This document shows positions 1-4,970 of a DNA stretch of 6,141 bases, piece by piece (within the stretch, counting starts at the first letter, position 1; each line of letters opens with the position of its first letter). Below the pieces are notes generated by a model. That model had not been told where the DNA came from. It saw nothing but the letters and a program-made list of their open reading frames with translations, and ran no database searches. A program made the translations under genes and the position numbers. Location of the stretch: the NCBI GenBank assembly GCA_050251615.1, contig JBFWMM010000066.1, positions 1 to 6,141 on the forward strand, written 5' to 3'. Source of the DNA: Sedimentisphaera sp050251615 (GTDB lineage Bacteria > Planctomycetota > Phycisphaerae > Sedimentisphaerales > Sedimentisphaeraceae).

Positions 1-59
1 TTCCCAATATGGGGGCCGATATTAGTAAAAACAGCGAGGCTCTTGATAAATTTTTTTGA
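1..59 (+). CDS. Possible 3' end of an upstream gene (partial)
   Basis: The frame starting at base 3 is open from the window edge to a TGA at 57-59 and reads PNMGADISKNSEALDKFF, a plausible soluble protein end. By analogy with the rest of the array it could be the end of the immunity gene of a preceding cassette. A second frame starting at base 1 is also open, to a TAA at 70-72, and reads more hydrophobically, so the assignment is weak. Nothing else is recognisable between 60 and 116. A small AT-rich inverted repeat around TTGAGACACTCAA is present, but it lacks the GC stem and trailing T run of a terminator. Confidence 0.25.
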   Translation, partial: PNMGADISKNSEALDKFF

Positions 60-116
60 GACACTCAAATAAACGTTCTGCAACATTCAAAACAGATTTT
101 CATATAACCTCGGGGC

Positions 117-250
117 TTATAAGGGACAGTTATCAATTAAATGACTTTGTGGTAGCGCAATCATGATTATAATGGAACGATATGTCTTTGCGAAGAGAGT
201 AATTGACGGGGGAACAATTGAGCAGTTATAATTATAACCTTGCCTGCGCG
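117..250 (+). repeat. Leader repeat, copy 1, upstream of cassette 1
   Basis: This stretch recurs at 4837-4970 with about five base differences, and both copies run directly into the same Rhs core sequence (TTCAGATTCGC... at 251, TTCGGATTCGC... at 4971). The sequences to the left of the two copies are unrelated. It contains a candidate promoter, the TTG start used for cassette 1 and a 14-bp perfect palindrome, GTTATAATTATAAC, at 225-238. The last part (TGEQLSSYNYN before FRFAGM) resembles the way Rhs cores enter their FRFAG motif, so this end may derive from a diverged rhs gene. The part before 203 has in-frame stops and does not look coding. Confidence 0.8.
146..173 (+). promoter_or_regulatory. 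Candidate sigma70-type promoter before cassette 1
   Basis: A perfect TATAAT lies at 168-173, 16 bases after a weak -35 match TTTGTG at 146-151. The other leader copy has a better -35, TTGGCG, at the same spacing. The first codon of cassette 1 lies about 30 bases further on. The leader is AT-rich, so a chance TATAAT is possible; no experimental support is visible. Confidence 0.35.
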
Positions 251-1048
251 TTCAGATTCGCCGGCATGCGCTGTGAGAAAGACGCCGACATCTATCTCAC
301 GCCAAACCGCGCTTACTCCCCCGCCATCGGCCGTTGGCTCCAGCCTGATCCGCTGGGCACCCTGCCCAACCCCAAACAGGGCAACGACTTCTCGCCGCTA
401 TCTCAGTACACCGATGGCAAGAACCTCTATGAGTACTGCACCGGCGACCCTGTGAATGAAAGGGATGTCTGGGGACTGGTACTCACGGGCTTCCCGACTG
501 TTGATTTTGCTCCAGAACCAATTTCCTTTTACGGACCGCCCTGTAATACCACTCCTCGCGGGGGGAAGTGTGGCCCAGATGTGACACAGGCGATAGGGGT
601 AATTAGAGATGAGTTAGTGAAAACATTTAACGAGGAATCACCTCTGCAAATAAAAATGCGTTGCACAAAATCTTATCATCCACAGTTGGGATGGGACATA
701 GAACATTTTTACGATGGAACGGATTACTTTATTGGCAATTCTGTTAACGCAGGCACCTGCCAATGCCAAGGTACTGTTTGGTTTGAAGGCAAATGTTACG
801 GTGCGAGCGAGCTTAACTACTACTTATGGGGACTGGGAAGAATGTTATGTGGTTCAACCGAAAAACAAGCTATTGATAAAGCTGAATTTTGGAAGAAATA
901 CAGATACGGTCATTTACTGTCTGTCGAAACAGAAGGTGCCATTCGAGCCGGCTTTGCTGGCAGTTCAATAATCAGGTCTTGCCACATTGGGTGCAGTAAG
1001 CCTTCCACACGAATAAATGAGCTTACTTTTCATCTGGGAGAATGGTGA
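203..1048 (+). CDS. Orphan Rhs C-terminal cassette 1: Rhs core end plus cysteine-rich toxin tip
   Basis: The 281-residue product has two parts. Residues 17-92 are the end of an Rhs core: FRFAGM, YLTPNRAYSP, GRWLQPDPLG, NLYEYCTGDPVNERD and the boundary WGL. Residues 93-281 are a tip unlike the other tips here. The tip has nine cysteines, a KCGPDVT motif at 122-128, GWDIE at 163-167, and a block CQGTVWFEGKCYGASELNYYLWGLGRMLC near 188-216. This pattern recalls unassigned tips in other bacterial Rhs proteins; I cannot name a function. The tip is presumably a toxin neutralised by the gene that follows, with a one-base overlap. The frame is closed by TAA just before the TTG start at 203, so the piece lacks the rest of Rhs and any delivery region. 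No strong ribosome binding site precedes the TTG (only GAGAG close by), so expression as an independent protein is uncertain. Fit to an Rhs tip is strong; the toxic activity is inferred. Confidence 0.85.
   Translation: MTGEQLSSYNYNLACAFRFAGMRCEKDADIYLTPNRAYSPAIGRWLQPDPLGTLPNPKQGNDFSPLSQYTDGKNLYEYCTGDPVNERDVWGLVLTGFPTVDFAPEPISFYGPPCNTTPRGGKCGPDVTQAIGVIRDELVKTFNEESPLQIKMRCTKSYHPQLGWDIEHFYDGTDYFIGNSVNAGTCQCQGTVWFEGKCYGASELNYYLWGLGRMLCGSTEKQAIDKAEFWKKYRYGHLLSVETEGAIRAGFAGSSIIRSCHIGCSKPSTRINELTFHLGEW
251..478 (+). repeat. Shared Rhs core end, copy 1
   Basis: This is one of four copies of the conserved Rhs core end, encoding FRFAGM to WGL. The others are 2094-2321, 3342-3474 (truncated at its 5' side) and 4971-5198. 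Similarity stops abruptly after the WGL codons, where the tips diverge completely. Such shared DNA is what would let tips be exchanged by homologous recombination. Confidence 0.9.
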
Positions 1049-1665
1049 TGAATAGAAATGCCGATGAGAAGGCCAAACGGACCAGAATAGTTGCACTTGC
1101 CATATTGACCGTAATACCTGCATTGATACTGTTTGCTCTGCTCTGGTTTTACACAATACCATGGCAGAAACAAGCAATGTACAGAGCCGAAAAACATGAT
1201 GAAATGGTTTGTGCTCAGATGTATCTGGAGTTGTATTTTGGGCTCCAAAATTGTGTCAAAAAATATGATCACGATCAACTGGTGGAGATGTTAAAAACTG
1301 ACTGGTTACAGACTATTTTGCCTGAGATTAAGCAACATGACACTGACACCATCCAGTGGAAATACTTTAAGTCAGATGATTTTGAAACCATTCGGTTAAA
1401 ATACATATCTGACATTCTAAAGGAAGCTGATTACGATGCTCCGCTTAGAATCATGCTTAATGAGAATTCTCTTGAGCAACCATCAATCATCGGAAACGAC
1501 ATAGTATTGTTTTTTTCATATTTCGGTGATGAATCAAAGCTGATCGGCAATGAGGAGGACTGTCTGAATCAAGCAGTGGAGAGATGCAACATACTGATGT
1601 CTGACGGCGTTTTTTACTATCAAACCCTCAATAAGGATTTCTCTCTACGCGGCTTTAACTGGTAA
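1048..1665 (+). CDS. Putative membrane-anchored immunity protein for cassette 1
   Basis: This gene of about 205 codons is of no family I recognise; its role is inferred from position directly after a toxin tip. The ATG at 1048 overlaps the toxin stop in a TGATG arrangement, with GGGAG at 1036-1040 seven bases upstream, so I prefer it to the ATG at 1042, which would sit too close. The overlap implies translational coupling with the toxin. The N-terminus is basic (K8, K10, R11, R13) and is followed by a hydrophobic helix at about residues 14-36 (IVALAILTVIPALILFALLW). By the positive-inside rule, the remaining 165 or so residues would lie outside the cytoplasm. That domain is polar and mixed in charge. 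Base composition is AT-richer than the Rhs core, as is usual for exchangeable toxin/immunity pairs. Confidence 0.75.
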   Translation: MNRNADEKAKRTRIVALAILTVIPALILFALLWFYTIPWQKQAMYRAEKHDEMVCAQMYLELYFGLQNCVKKYDHDQLVEMLKTDWLQTILPEIKQHDTDTIQWKYFKSDDFETIRLKYISDILKEADYDAPLRIMLNENSLEQPSIIGNDIVLFFSYFGDESKLIGNEEDCLNQAVERCNILMSDGVFYYQTLNKDFSLRGFNW

Positions 1666-1666
1666 A

Positions 1667-1743
1667 TGCTATGATGTATGATGGAACAAATCGTTATACC
1701 TGTAACTCGGACGGCTCTCTCGCGAGCGTCCTTGCGGGCGATG
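1667..1743 (+). repeat. Rhs core internal segment, copy 1 (also at 4670-4746)
   Basis: These 77 bases recur at 4670-4746 with three differences. Both copies begin at the same base (TGCTATGATG), with unrelated sequence to the left. They encode MMYDGTNRYT.NSDGSLASVLAGD, a YD-repeat-like piece of Rhs core. In this copy the core continues in frame to a complete tip; in the other it breaks off. Confidence 0.85.
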
Positions 1744-2729
1744 TTGCGCTCTCGTACAAGTACGATGCGCTCGGCAGGCGCGTACTGAAAGAGAGCTCTG
1801 CGGCGGACTCTGTGCTGTACCTCTACGATCAGGCGGATCGCTGCATCGCCGAATACACAACGGCGGACGACTGCGCTACTCTCGCCTGCTCCGCCGGCTA
1901 CGTCTATGCCGATGCGGACGCCCTCGGCGCGCCGATAGCCGTGGAAGATTCCGCGGGAAGTTATCAGTATGTAGCCACAGACCCGCAGGGCAGTGTGATC
2001 TATCAGACTCCCTCATGCTCGCATATCGTGCTTGTGAAGTATGACGCTTACGGCAATATCTATAACACATCGGCGGGAGACCTCAATCTGCCGTTCAGAT
2101 TCGCGGGCATGCGCTACGAGAAAGATACCGACATCTACCTCACGCCAAACCGCGCTTACTCCCCCGCAATCGGCCGTTGGCTCCAGCCTGACCCGCTGGG
2201 AACCCTGCCCAACCCCAAACAGGGCAACGGCTTCTCGCCGCTATCTCAGTACACCGATGGCCGGAATCTCTATGAGTACTGCGCCGGCGACCCTGTGAAT
2301 GAAAGGGATATGCGGGGGCTGACAACGCTGAATCTTGAAGGCGAGTTCTTGCTATTCGACAACGGCATTTACGAATACAAAATAGGAATTGAGTTTGAAT
2401 GCAAAAACGGCAATGTTAGATTGTTTGGCACCCCAAAGTTTTGGGGTAACGCAAAAAACCAATTCGATACAATAGGCTTCAAATTTTACACGTGGGGATA
2501 TGTAAGTTCTTTAGAATACAGTTCAGAATCTAAACCATGCCTTAAAGGCTCTGGTATGATGGAGGAATTAGATTTGTCAGTAATCGTCAAATCAAAGACT
2601 ACTGTCAGCTTTGCACCCTGGGATTTCAAATTGGGGGACAGATTAACTTTCAATATATGGGAAGATTACCAAGGCTTCCTAAACCTACCGACCATCATTT
2701 TAGATTGTTGCAAATGTCATATACAATAG
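1671..2729 (+). CDS. Orphan Rhs C-terminal cassette 2: longer Rhs core end plus unknown tip
   Basis: The product is 352 residues. Residues 1-217 are Rhs core and form the longest core piece in the window. They include YKYDALGRRV, VYADADALGAPIAVED, ATDPQGSVIY, KYDAYGNIYN, FRFAGMRYEKD, GRWLQPDPLG and NLYEYCAGDPVNERDMRGL. The usual boundary Trp is Arg here (MRGL). Residues 218-352 are a tip rich in aromatic residues and probable beta strands, with cysteines clustered at the very end (LDCCKCHIQ); I do not recognise it. The ATG lies five bases after the cassette 1 immunity stop without a clear ribosome binding site, so translation would rely on coupling or not happen. The first codons are simply where the Rhs homology begins, so this is a 5'-truncated rhs piece rather than a gene with its own start. 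Toxin function is inferred from position and architecture. Confidence 0.85.
   Translation: MMYDGTNRYTCNSDGSLASVLAGDVALSYKYDALGRRVLKESSAADSVLYLYDQADRCIAEYTTADDCATLACSAGYVYADADALGAPIAVEDSAGSYQYVATDPQGSVIYQTPSCSHIVLVKYDAYGNIYNTSAGDLNLPFRFAGMRYEKDTDIYLTPNRAYSPAIGRWLQPDPLGTLPNPKQGNGFSPLSQYTDGRNLYEYCAGDPVNERDMRGLTTLNLEGEFLLFDNGIYEYKIGIEFECKNGNVRLFGTPKFWGNAKNQFDTIGFKFYTWGYVSSLEYSSESKPCLKGSGMMEELDLSVIVKSKTTVSFAPWDFKLGDRLTFNIWEDYQGFLNLPTIILDCCKCHIQ
2094..2321 (+). repeat. Shared Rhs core end, copy 2
   Basis: This is the second copy of the core end from FRFAGM to the (W/R)GL boundary. Here it is preceded by continuous Rhs core rather than by the leader repeat, so it best shows what the native sequence to the left looks like (DAYGNIYNTSAGDLNLPF). 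Confidence 0.9.
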
Positions 2730-2744
2730 ACGGGGAATCTTAAA

Positions 2745-3227
2745 ATGTACCTATTCAAAAATGCAACGAAGAAAGAAGTTGCAGGACTCATAGTCTGGAT
2801 ACTAATTGTGTTATTTGTTTTTGCAATTCCGTTTATCCAAGGCTTGCTTAAGCCTAAACAGCACATAACGTTTACAACAGTGACAATCGATTTGGCCAAA
2901 TGCAGTTTAAACATGCGAAGCTCTAAATTCAATATGGAAGGGAATAGCAAAACCGAAACTCAAAACGAATACGGTGAATTTAGAATTCTCTATCGCTATG
3001 GTTGCGAAGTTAATGATGCAATAGGACAGTATGTTCACTTAGACATTCCGAGAGATTTTAGCAAATCCAACAATCTGATTGTAATCAAAACTCCAATAAA
3101 ATTACTTGTTTGGGTAAACAATGAGTCTGGCTATTTGCTCTCAAGTGAGGGGGAAAGTTTTACATCCATCTGGTGTGAACCCATGAAAGAGTACAAGTTC
3201 AGACTCGTTGATACTCAAGATAAGTAA
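2745..3227 (+). CDS. Putative membrane-anchored immunity protein for cassette 2
   Basis: This 160-residue protein of unknown family begins 15 bases after the cassette 2 stop. GGGGAA at 2732-2737 lies seven bases before the ATG and supports the start. A short basic N-terminus (K5, K9, K10) leads into a strongly hydrophobic helix at about residues 12-35 (VAGLIVWILIVLFVFAIPFI). The rest, about 120 residues, looks rich in beta strands and is predicted to lie outside the cytoplasm. It shows no obvious sequence similarity to the other two immunity candidates; only the topology is shared. Its role as the antidote to the preceding tip is inferred from gene order and spacing. Confidence 0.75.
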   Translation: MYLFKNATKKEVAGLIVWILIVLFVFAIPFIQGLLKPKQHITFTTVTIDLAKCSLNMRSSKFNMEGNSKTETQNEYGEFRILYRYGCEVNDAIGQYVHLDIPRDFSKSNNLIVIKTPIKLLVWVNNESGYLLSSEGESFTSIWCEPMKEYKFRLVDTQDK

Positions 3228-3239
3228 TGGGCGCAACAA

Positions 3240-3261
3240 GGAACAGTGGGGCGGTTGAAAA
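3240..3261 (+). repeat. Short post-immunity repeat, copy 1
   Basis: This 22-base stretch (GGAACAGTG ... TTGAAAA) lies 12 bases after the cassette 2 immunity stop. It matches 4621-4642, directly after the cassette 3 immunity stop, at 19 of 22 positions. In the second copy it looks like the translation start of a gene, but here the ATG is GGG. The rest of the 3228-3303 spacer holds nothing else I recognise. Confidence 0.6.
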
Positions 3262-3303
3262 GTGCCTGCAAGAGTAGTACCTCAATAACAAATAGAATGA
3301 AAC

Positions 3304-4017
3304 ATGAAAATGAAATTTGCCGAAAGCACATATTTCTACATTGACCCGCTGGGAACCCTGCCGAATGCCAAACAGGGCAACGGCTTCTCGCCGCTATCTC
3401 AGTACACCGATGGCCGGAACCTCTATGAGTACTGCGCCGGCGACCCGATTAATGAAAGGGATATGTGGGGACTGGTATGGGATCCTTATGGAGGCTTGGG
3501 AGGAGGTTATACAGACGATTGGTCCGGTGGAGCTTATTTCCCATTTGCAGGGGCCATCAGTTATTGGGCAACGGTTAACCTAACGCACAAATGCCCATCA
3601 TCAGCGAAAAAGATAAGTGAGGTTCAGATTGCCGAATTTTATTACGATGACGGTATTTTAAGGCATGCTTCAATTATTATTAATGGCAGTAAAGCTTGGG
3701 GGTTAGGCAGAGGTGATACAAGAGCAAAAGACGATAGTTTTTACCTCAATCACGTACCTAAACGAAAGTTGTTTCCTGTGTATGTTTTGCAAACTTGCGA
3801 ATGCAAATCTAAAAACGTTAATGCAATAATTGATGAGCTAATAAAATCTTTCGACAATAACTCTAAATACGATTCTTTAAGATACAACTGCTCTTCTTGG
3901 GCGAAAGAAAGAATAGAACTAAACAAGTGTCTCTGCACAAATTACGCAGCTAAAGACACAACAAACCCCATTGAGGCTCTTCTGTGGTTACACCATACAA
4001 TTGAAAGTTTGGACTAA
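3304..4017 (+). CDS. Orphan Rhs C-terminal cassette 3: short Rhs core end plus papain-like (permuted NlpC/P60-type) tip
   Basis: The product is 237 residues. Rhs similarity covers only residues 14-57 (DPLGTLPNAKQGNGFSP to DMWGL) and is preceded by 13 unrelated residues, so the core piece is shorter than in the other cassettes. The tip, residues 58-237, has LRHASIIINGSKAWGLG with His121 and, later, YDSLRYNCSSWAKE with Cys196. A His in an H-A/G-x-I strand followed about 75 residues later by an N-C helix start is the order seen in circularly permuted NlpC/P60-type papain folds (LRAT/YiiX-like). These act as peptidases, amidases or acyltransferases. This is a motif-level guess without any alignment. 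If right, the substrate could be peptidoglycan or lipid. No convincing ribosome binding site precedes the ATG at 3304 or the one at 3310, so independent expression is doubtful. The immunity candidate follows after 24 bases. Confidence 0.8.
   Translation: MKMKFAESTYFYIDPLGTLPNAKQGNGFSPLSQYTDGRNLYEYCAGDPINERDMWGLVWDPYGGLGGGYTDDWSGGAYFPFAGAISYWATVNLTHKCPSSAKKISEVQIAEFYYDDGILRHASIIINGSKAWGLGRGDTRAKDDSFYLNHVPKRKLFPVYVLQTCECKSKNVNAIIDELIKSFDNNSKYDSLRYNCSSWAKERIELNKCLCTNYAAKDTTNPIEALLWLHHTIESLD
3342..3474 (+). repeat. Shared Rhs core end, copy 3 (5'-truncated)
   Basis: Homology to the other core copies starts at TGACCCGCTGGG and runs to the WGL codons, so the FRFAGM to GRWLQP part is missing. A junction inside the core, not at its beginning, shows that this cassette was joined here by a different event from cassettes 1 and 4. 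Confidence 0.88.
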
Positions 4018-4041
4018 TAAATAATTCAACAGGAACTAACC

Positions 4042-4620
4042 GTGAAACCCAAATCACACAAAACTGTCAAGTTGATTACTCTATATACTATATTTTTTTT
4101 AGGAGCGCTTGCTGGATTTTGCATTTATTCTCTCTCAACAGTCAATTGGAGATGGATTATCGGACGCTCAATTCATTCTGGATGGGATGCTGTATATTCA
4201 AGCCCTTACTACGATACGGCCGCTATTGAAGAGTTCATTGTTTCGGAAGTTGGGAAGTTTAATTCGGAGAACAACATTTCTCCAATTAATATCAGAGAAC
4301 TAATGGCAGAGAGGAGAGCATCACAACCGCTATTACAAAGACCAGATTTTATCTACTCAAAGAAGTATTATATGCCATATGAATTAGTGTTTAAGGGTGA
4401 AAGTCAGATACCGATTGTATATGAAACAGTACCATACGAATACACTGAAAAGTTACATGTCGTAAGACTTAATGACGGCATTTTCATCCTTTTAACAACT
4501 GAAAACCTACTGAAAATGTTCCCTGATGCAAAGGTCGGCCAAGTATATAAACCGAACACATCGCCTGACCCACATGATATAGTACCTGAGATTCAGCTTA
4601 TTGATGTTAGAAAGAATTAG
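4042..4620 (+). CDS. Putative membrane-anchored immunity protein for cassette 3
   Basis: This 192-residue protein of no family I recognise starts at a GTG. AGGAA at 4031-4035 lies six bases upstream, which supports that codon over later ones. The N-terminus MKPKSHKTVK is strongly basic and is followed by a hydrophobic helix at about residues 11-31 (LITLYTIFFLGALAGFCIYS). The remaining 160 residues are predicted to be extracytoplasmic; they include a probable beta-rich stretch, YELVFKGESQIPIVYETVPY. It follows the papain-like tip by 24 bases. A periplasmic domain would suit an antidote to a cell-wall- or membrane-directed enzyme. The antidote role is inferred from position and from the topology it shares with the other two. 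Confidence 0.75.
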   Translation: MKPKSHKTVKLITLYTIFFLGALAGFCIYSLSTVNWRWIIGRSIHSGWDAVYSSPYYDTAAIEEFIVSEVGKFNSENNISPINIRELMAERRASQPLLQRPDFIYSKKYYMPYELVFKGESQIPIVYETVPYEYTEKLHVVRLNDGIFILLTTENLLKMFPDAKVGQVYKPNTSPDPHDIVPEIQLIDVRKN

Positions 4621-4642
4621 GGAACAGTGATGCAGTTGAAAA
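4621..4642 (+). repeat. Short post-immunity repeat, copy 2
   Basis: This stretch matches 3240-3261 at 19 of 22 positions and begins at the base after the cassette 3 immunity stop. It carries an ATG at 4630 with AGGG seven bases upstream, so it resembles a gene start conserved behind immunity genes. Confidence 0.6.
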
Positions 4643-4677
4643 AACGTAAATTGGGCATAATGCCGGCGGTGCTATGA
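4630..4677 (+). pseudogene. Possible truncated start of a lost gene
   Basis: A 15-codon frame reads MQLKKRKLGIMPAVL and then stops. It has a basic start leading into hydrophobic residues, as in a signal peptide or membrane helix, and AGGG at 4619-4622 at good spacing. It runs into the Rhs core fragment at 4670, out of frame with it. I read it as the 5' end of a gene, perhaps the next rhs or accessory gene, cut off by a deletion. It is very short, so chance cannot be excluded. Confidence 0.3.
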
Positions 4678-4886
4678 TGTATGATGGAACAAATCGTTAT
4701 ACCTACAACTCGGATGGCTCTCTCGCGAGCGTCCTTGCGGGCGATGCGGTTGCATTTAATCCTGTGGATTCTGTAAATCCTGTCAAAAGATCTTCAGACG
4801 GGATTTACAAGATTAACAGGATGGTTGGCGGTTGTTTTATAAGGGACAGTTATCAATTAAATGACTTGGCGATAGCGCAATCATGA
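4674..4886 (+). pseudogene. Truncated Rhs core fragment
   Basis: Residues 1-24 (MMYDGTNRYTYNSDG... to LAGD) copy the start of the cassette 2 core piece; homology covers 4670-4746. After that the frame leaves Rhs sequence and passes through the palindromic element and part of the leader repeat before stopping at 4886. The 70-codon frame is therefore a mosaic with no expected function. The break at 4746 comes 12 bases before the palindrome, consistent with insertion plus deletion at this spot. Confidence 0.75.
4759..4822 (+). repeat. 64-bp imperfect palindrome, MITE/REP-like element
   Basis: The stretch is symmetric about AGATCT at 4788-4793. Of 32 base pairs across the axis, 25 are Watson-Crick, three are G-T and four are mismatches. 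The arms carry ATCCTGT, TGTAAATCC and GTC, a style of sequence seen in dispersed palindromic repeats of many bacterial genomes. It sits exactly between the truncated Rhs fragment and leader copy 2. It could fold as a strong hairpin in either strand. No T tract follows, so it is not a typical terminator. Confidence 0.75.
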
Positions 4887-4970
4887 TTATAATGGAATGA
4901 TATGTCTTTACGAAGAGAGTAATTGACGGGGGAACAATTGAGCAGTTATAATTATAACCTTGCCTGCGCG
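4837..4970 (+). repeat. Leader repeat, copy 2, upstream of cassette 4
   Basis: This copy is nearly identical to 117-250 (about five differences) and again runs directly into the Rhs core end. It includes the same 14-bp palindrome at 4945-4958 and the same TTG start context preceded by an in-frame TAA. The left edge follows the palindromic element by about 14 bases. Confidence 0.8.
4866..4893 (+). promoter_or_regulatory. Candidate sigma70-type promoter before cassette 4
   Basis: TTGGCG at 4866-4871 and TATAAT at 4888-4893 are separated by 16 bases, a better match than the copy before cassette 1. It would place a transcript start about 20-25 bases before the TTG at 4923. The match is suggestive only. 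Confidence 0.4.

Noticed and set aside
50..76. Inverted repeat TTTGAG-ACA-CTCAAA as a terminator
   Set aside because: The stem is short and AT-rich, and no T run follows it on either strand.
163..231. Short leader peptide beginning MIIMERYVFAKR in leader copy 1
   Set aside because: The second leader copy has a stop after five codons in the same frame, so the frame is not conserved.
714..971. 85-codon plus-strand frame inside the cassette 1 tip
   Set aside because: It overlaps the tip frame, which continues from the Rhs core and carries coherent motifs; nothing supports the alternative frame.
1030..1278. Minus-strand frames opposite the cassette 1 immunity gene start
   Set aside because: They have no ribosome binding site or recognisable domain and mirror the hydrophobic helix coding on the other strand.
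2041..2298. Arg/Ser/Thr-rich frames (TSRQTALTP..., also at 240-455, 3317-3583 and 4960-5175)
   Set aside because: The same frame recurs in every core copy only because the underlying Rhs DNA is repeated; the composition is typical of a shifted frame in GC-rich sequence.
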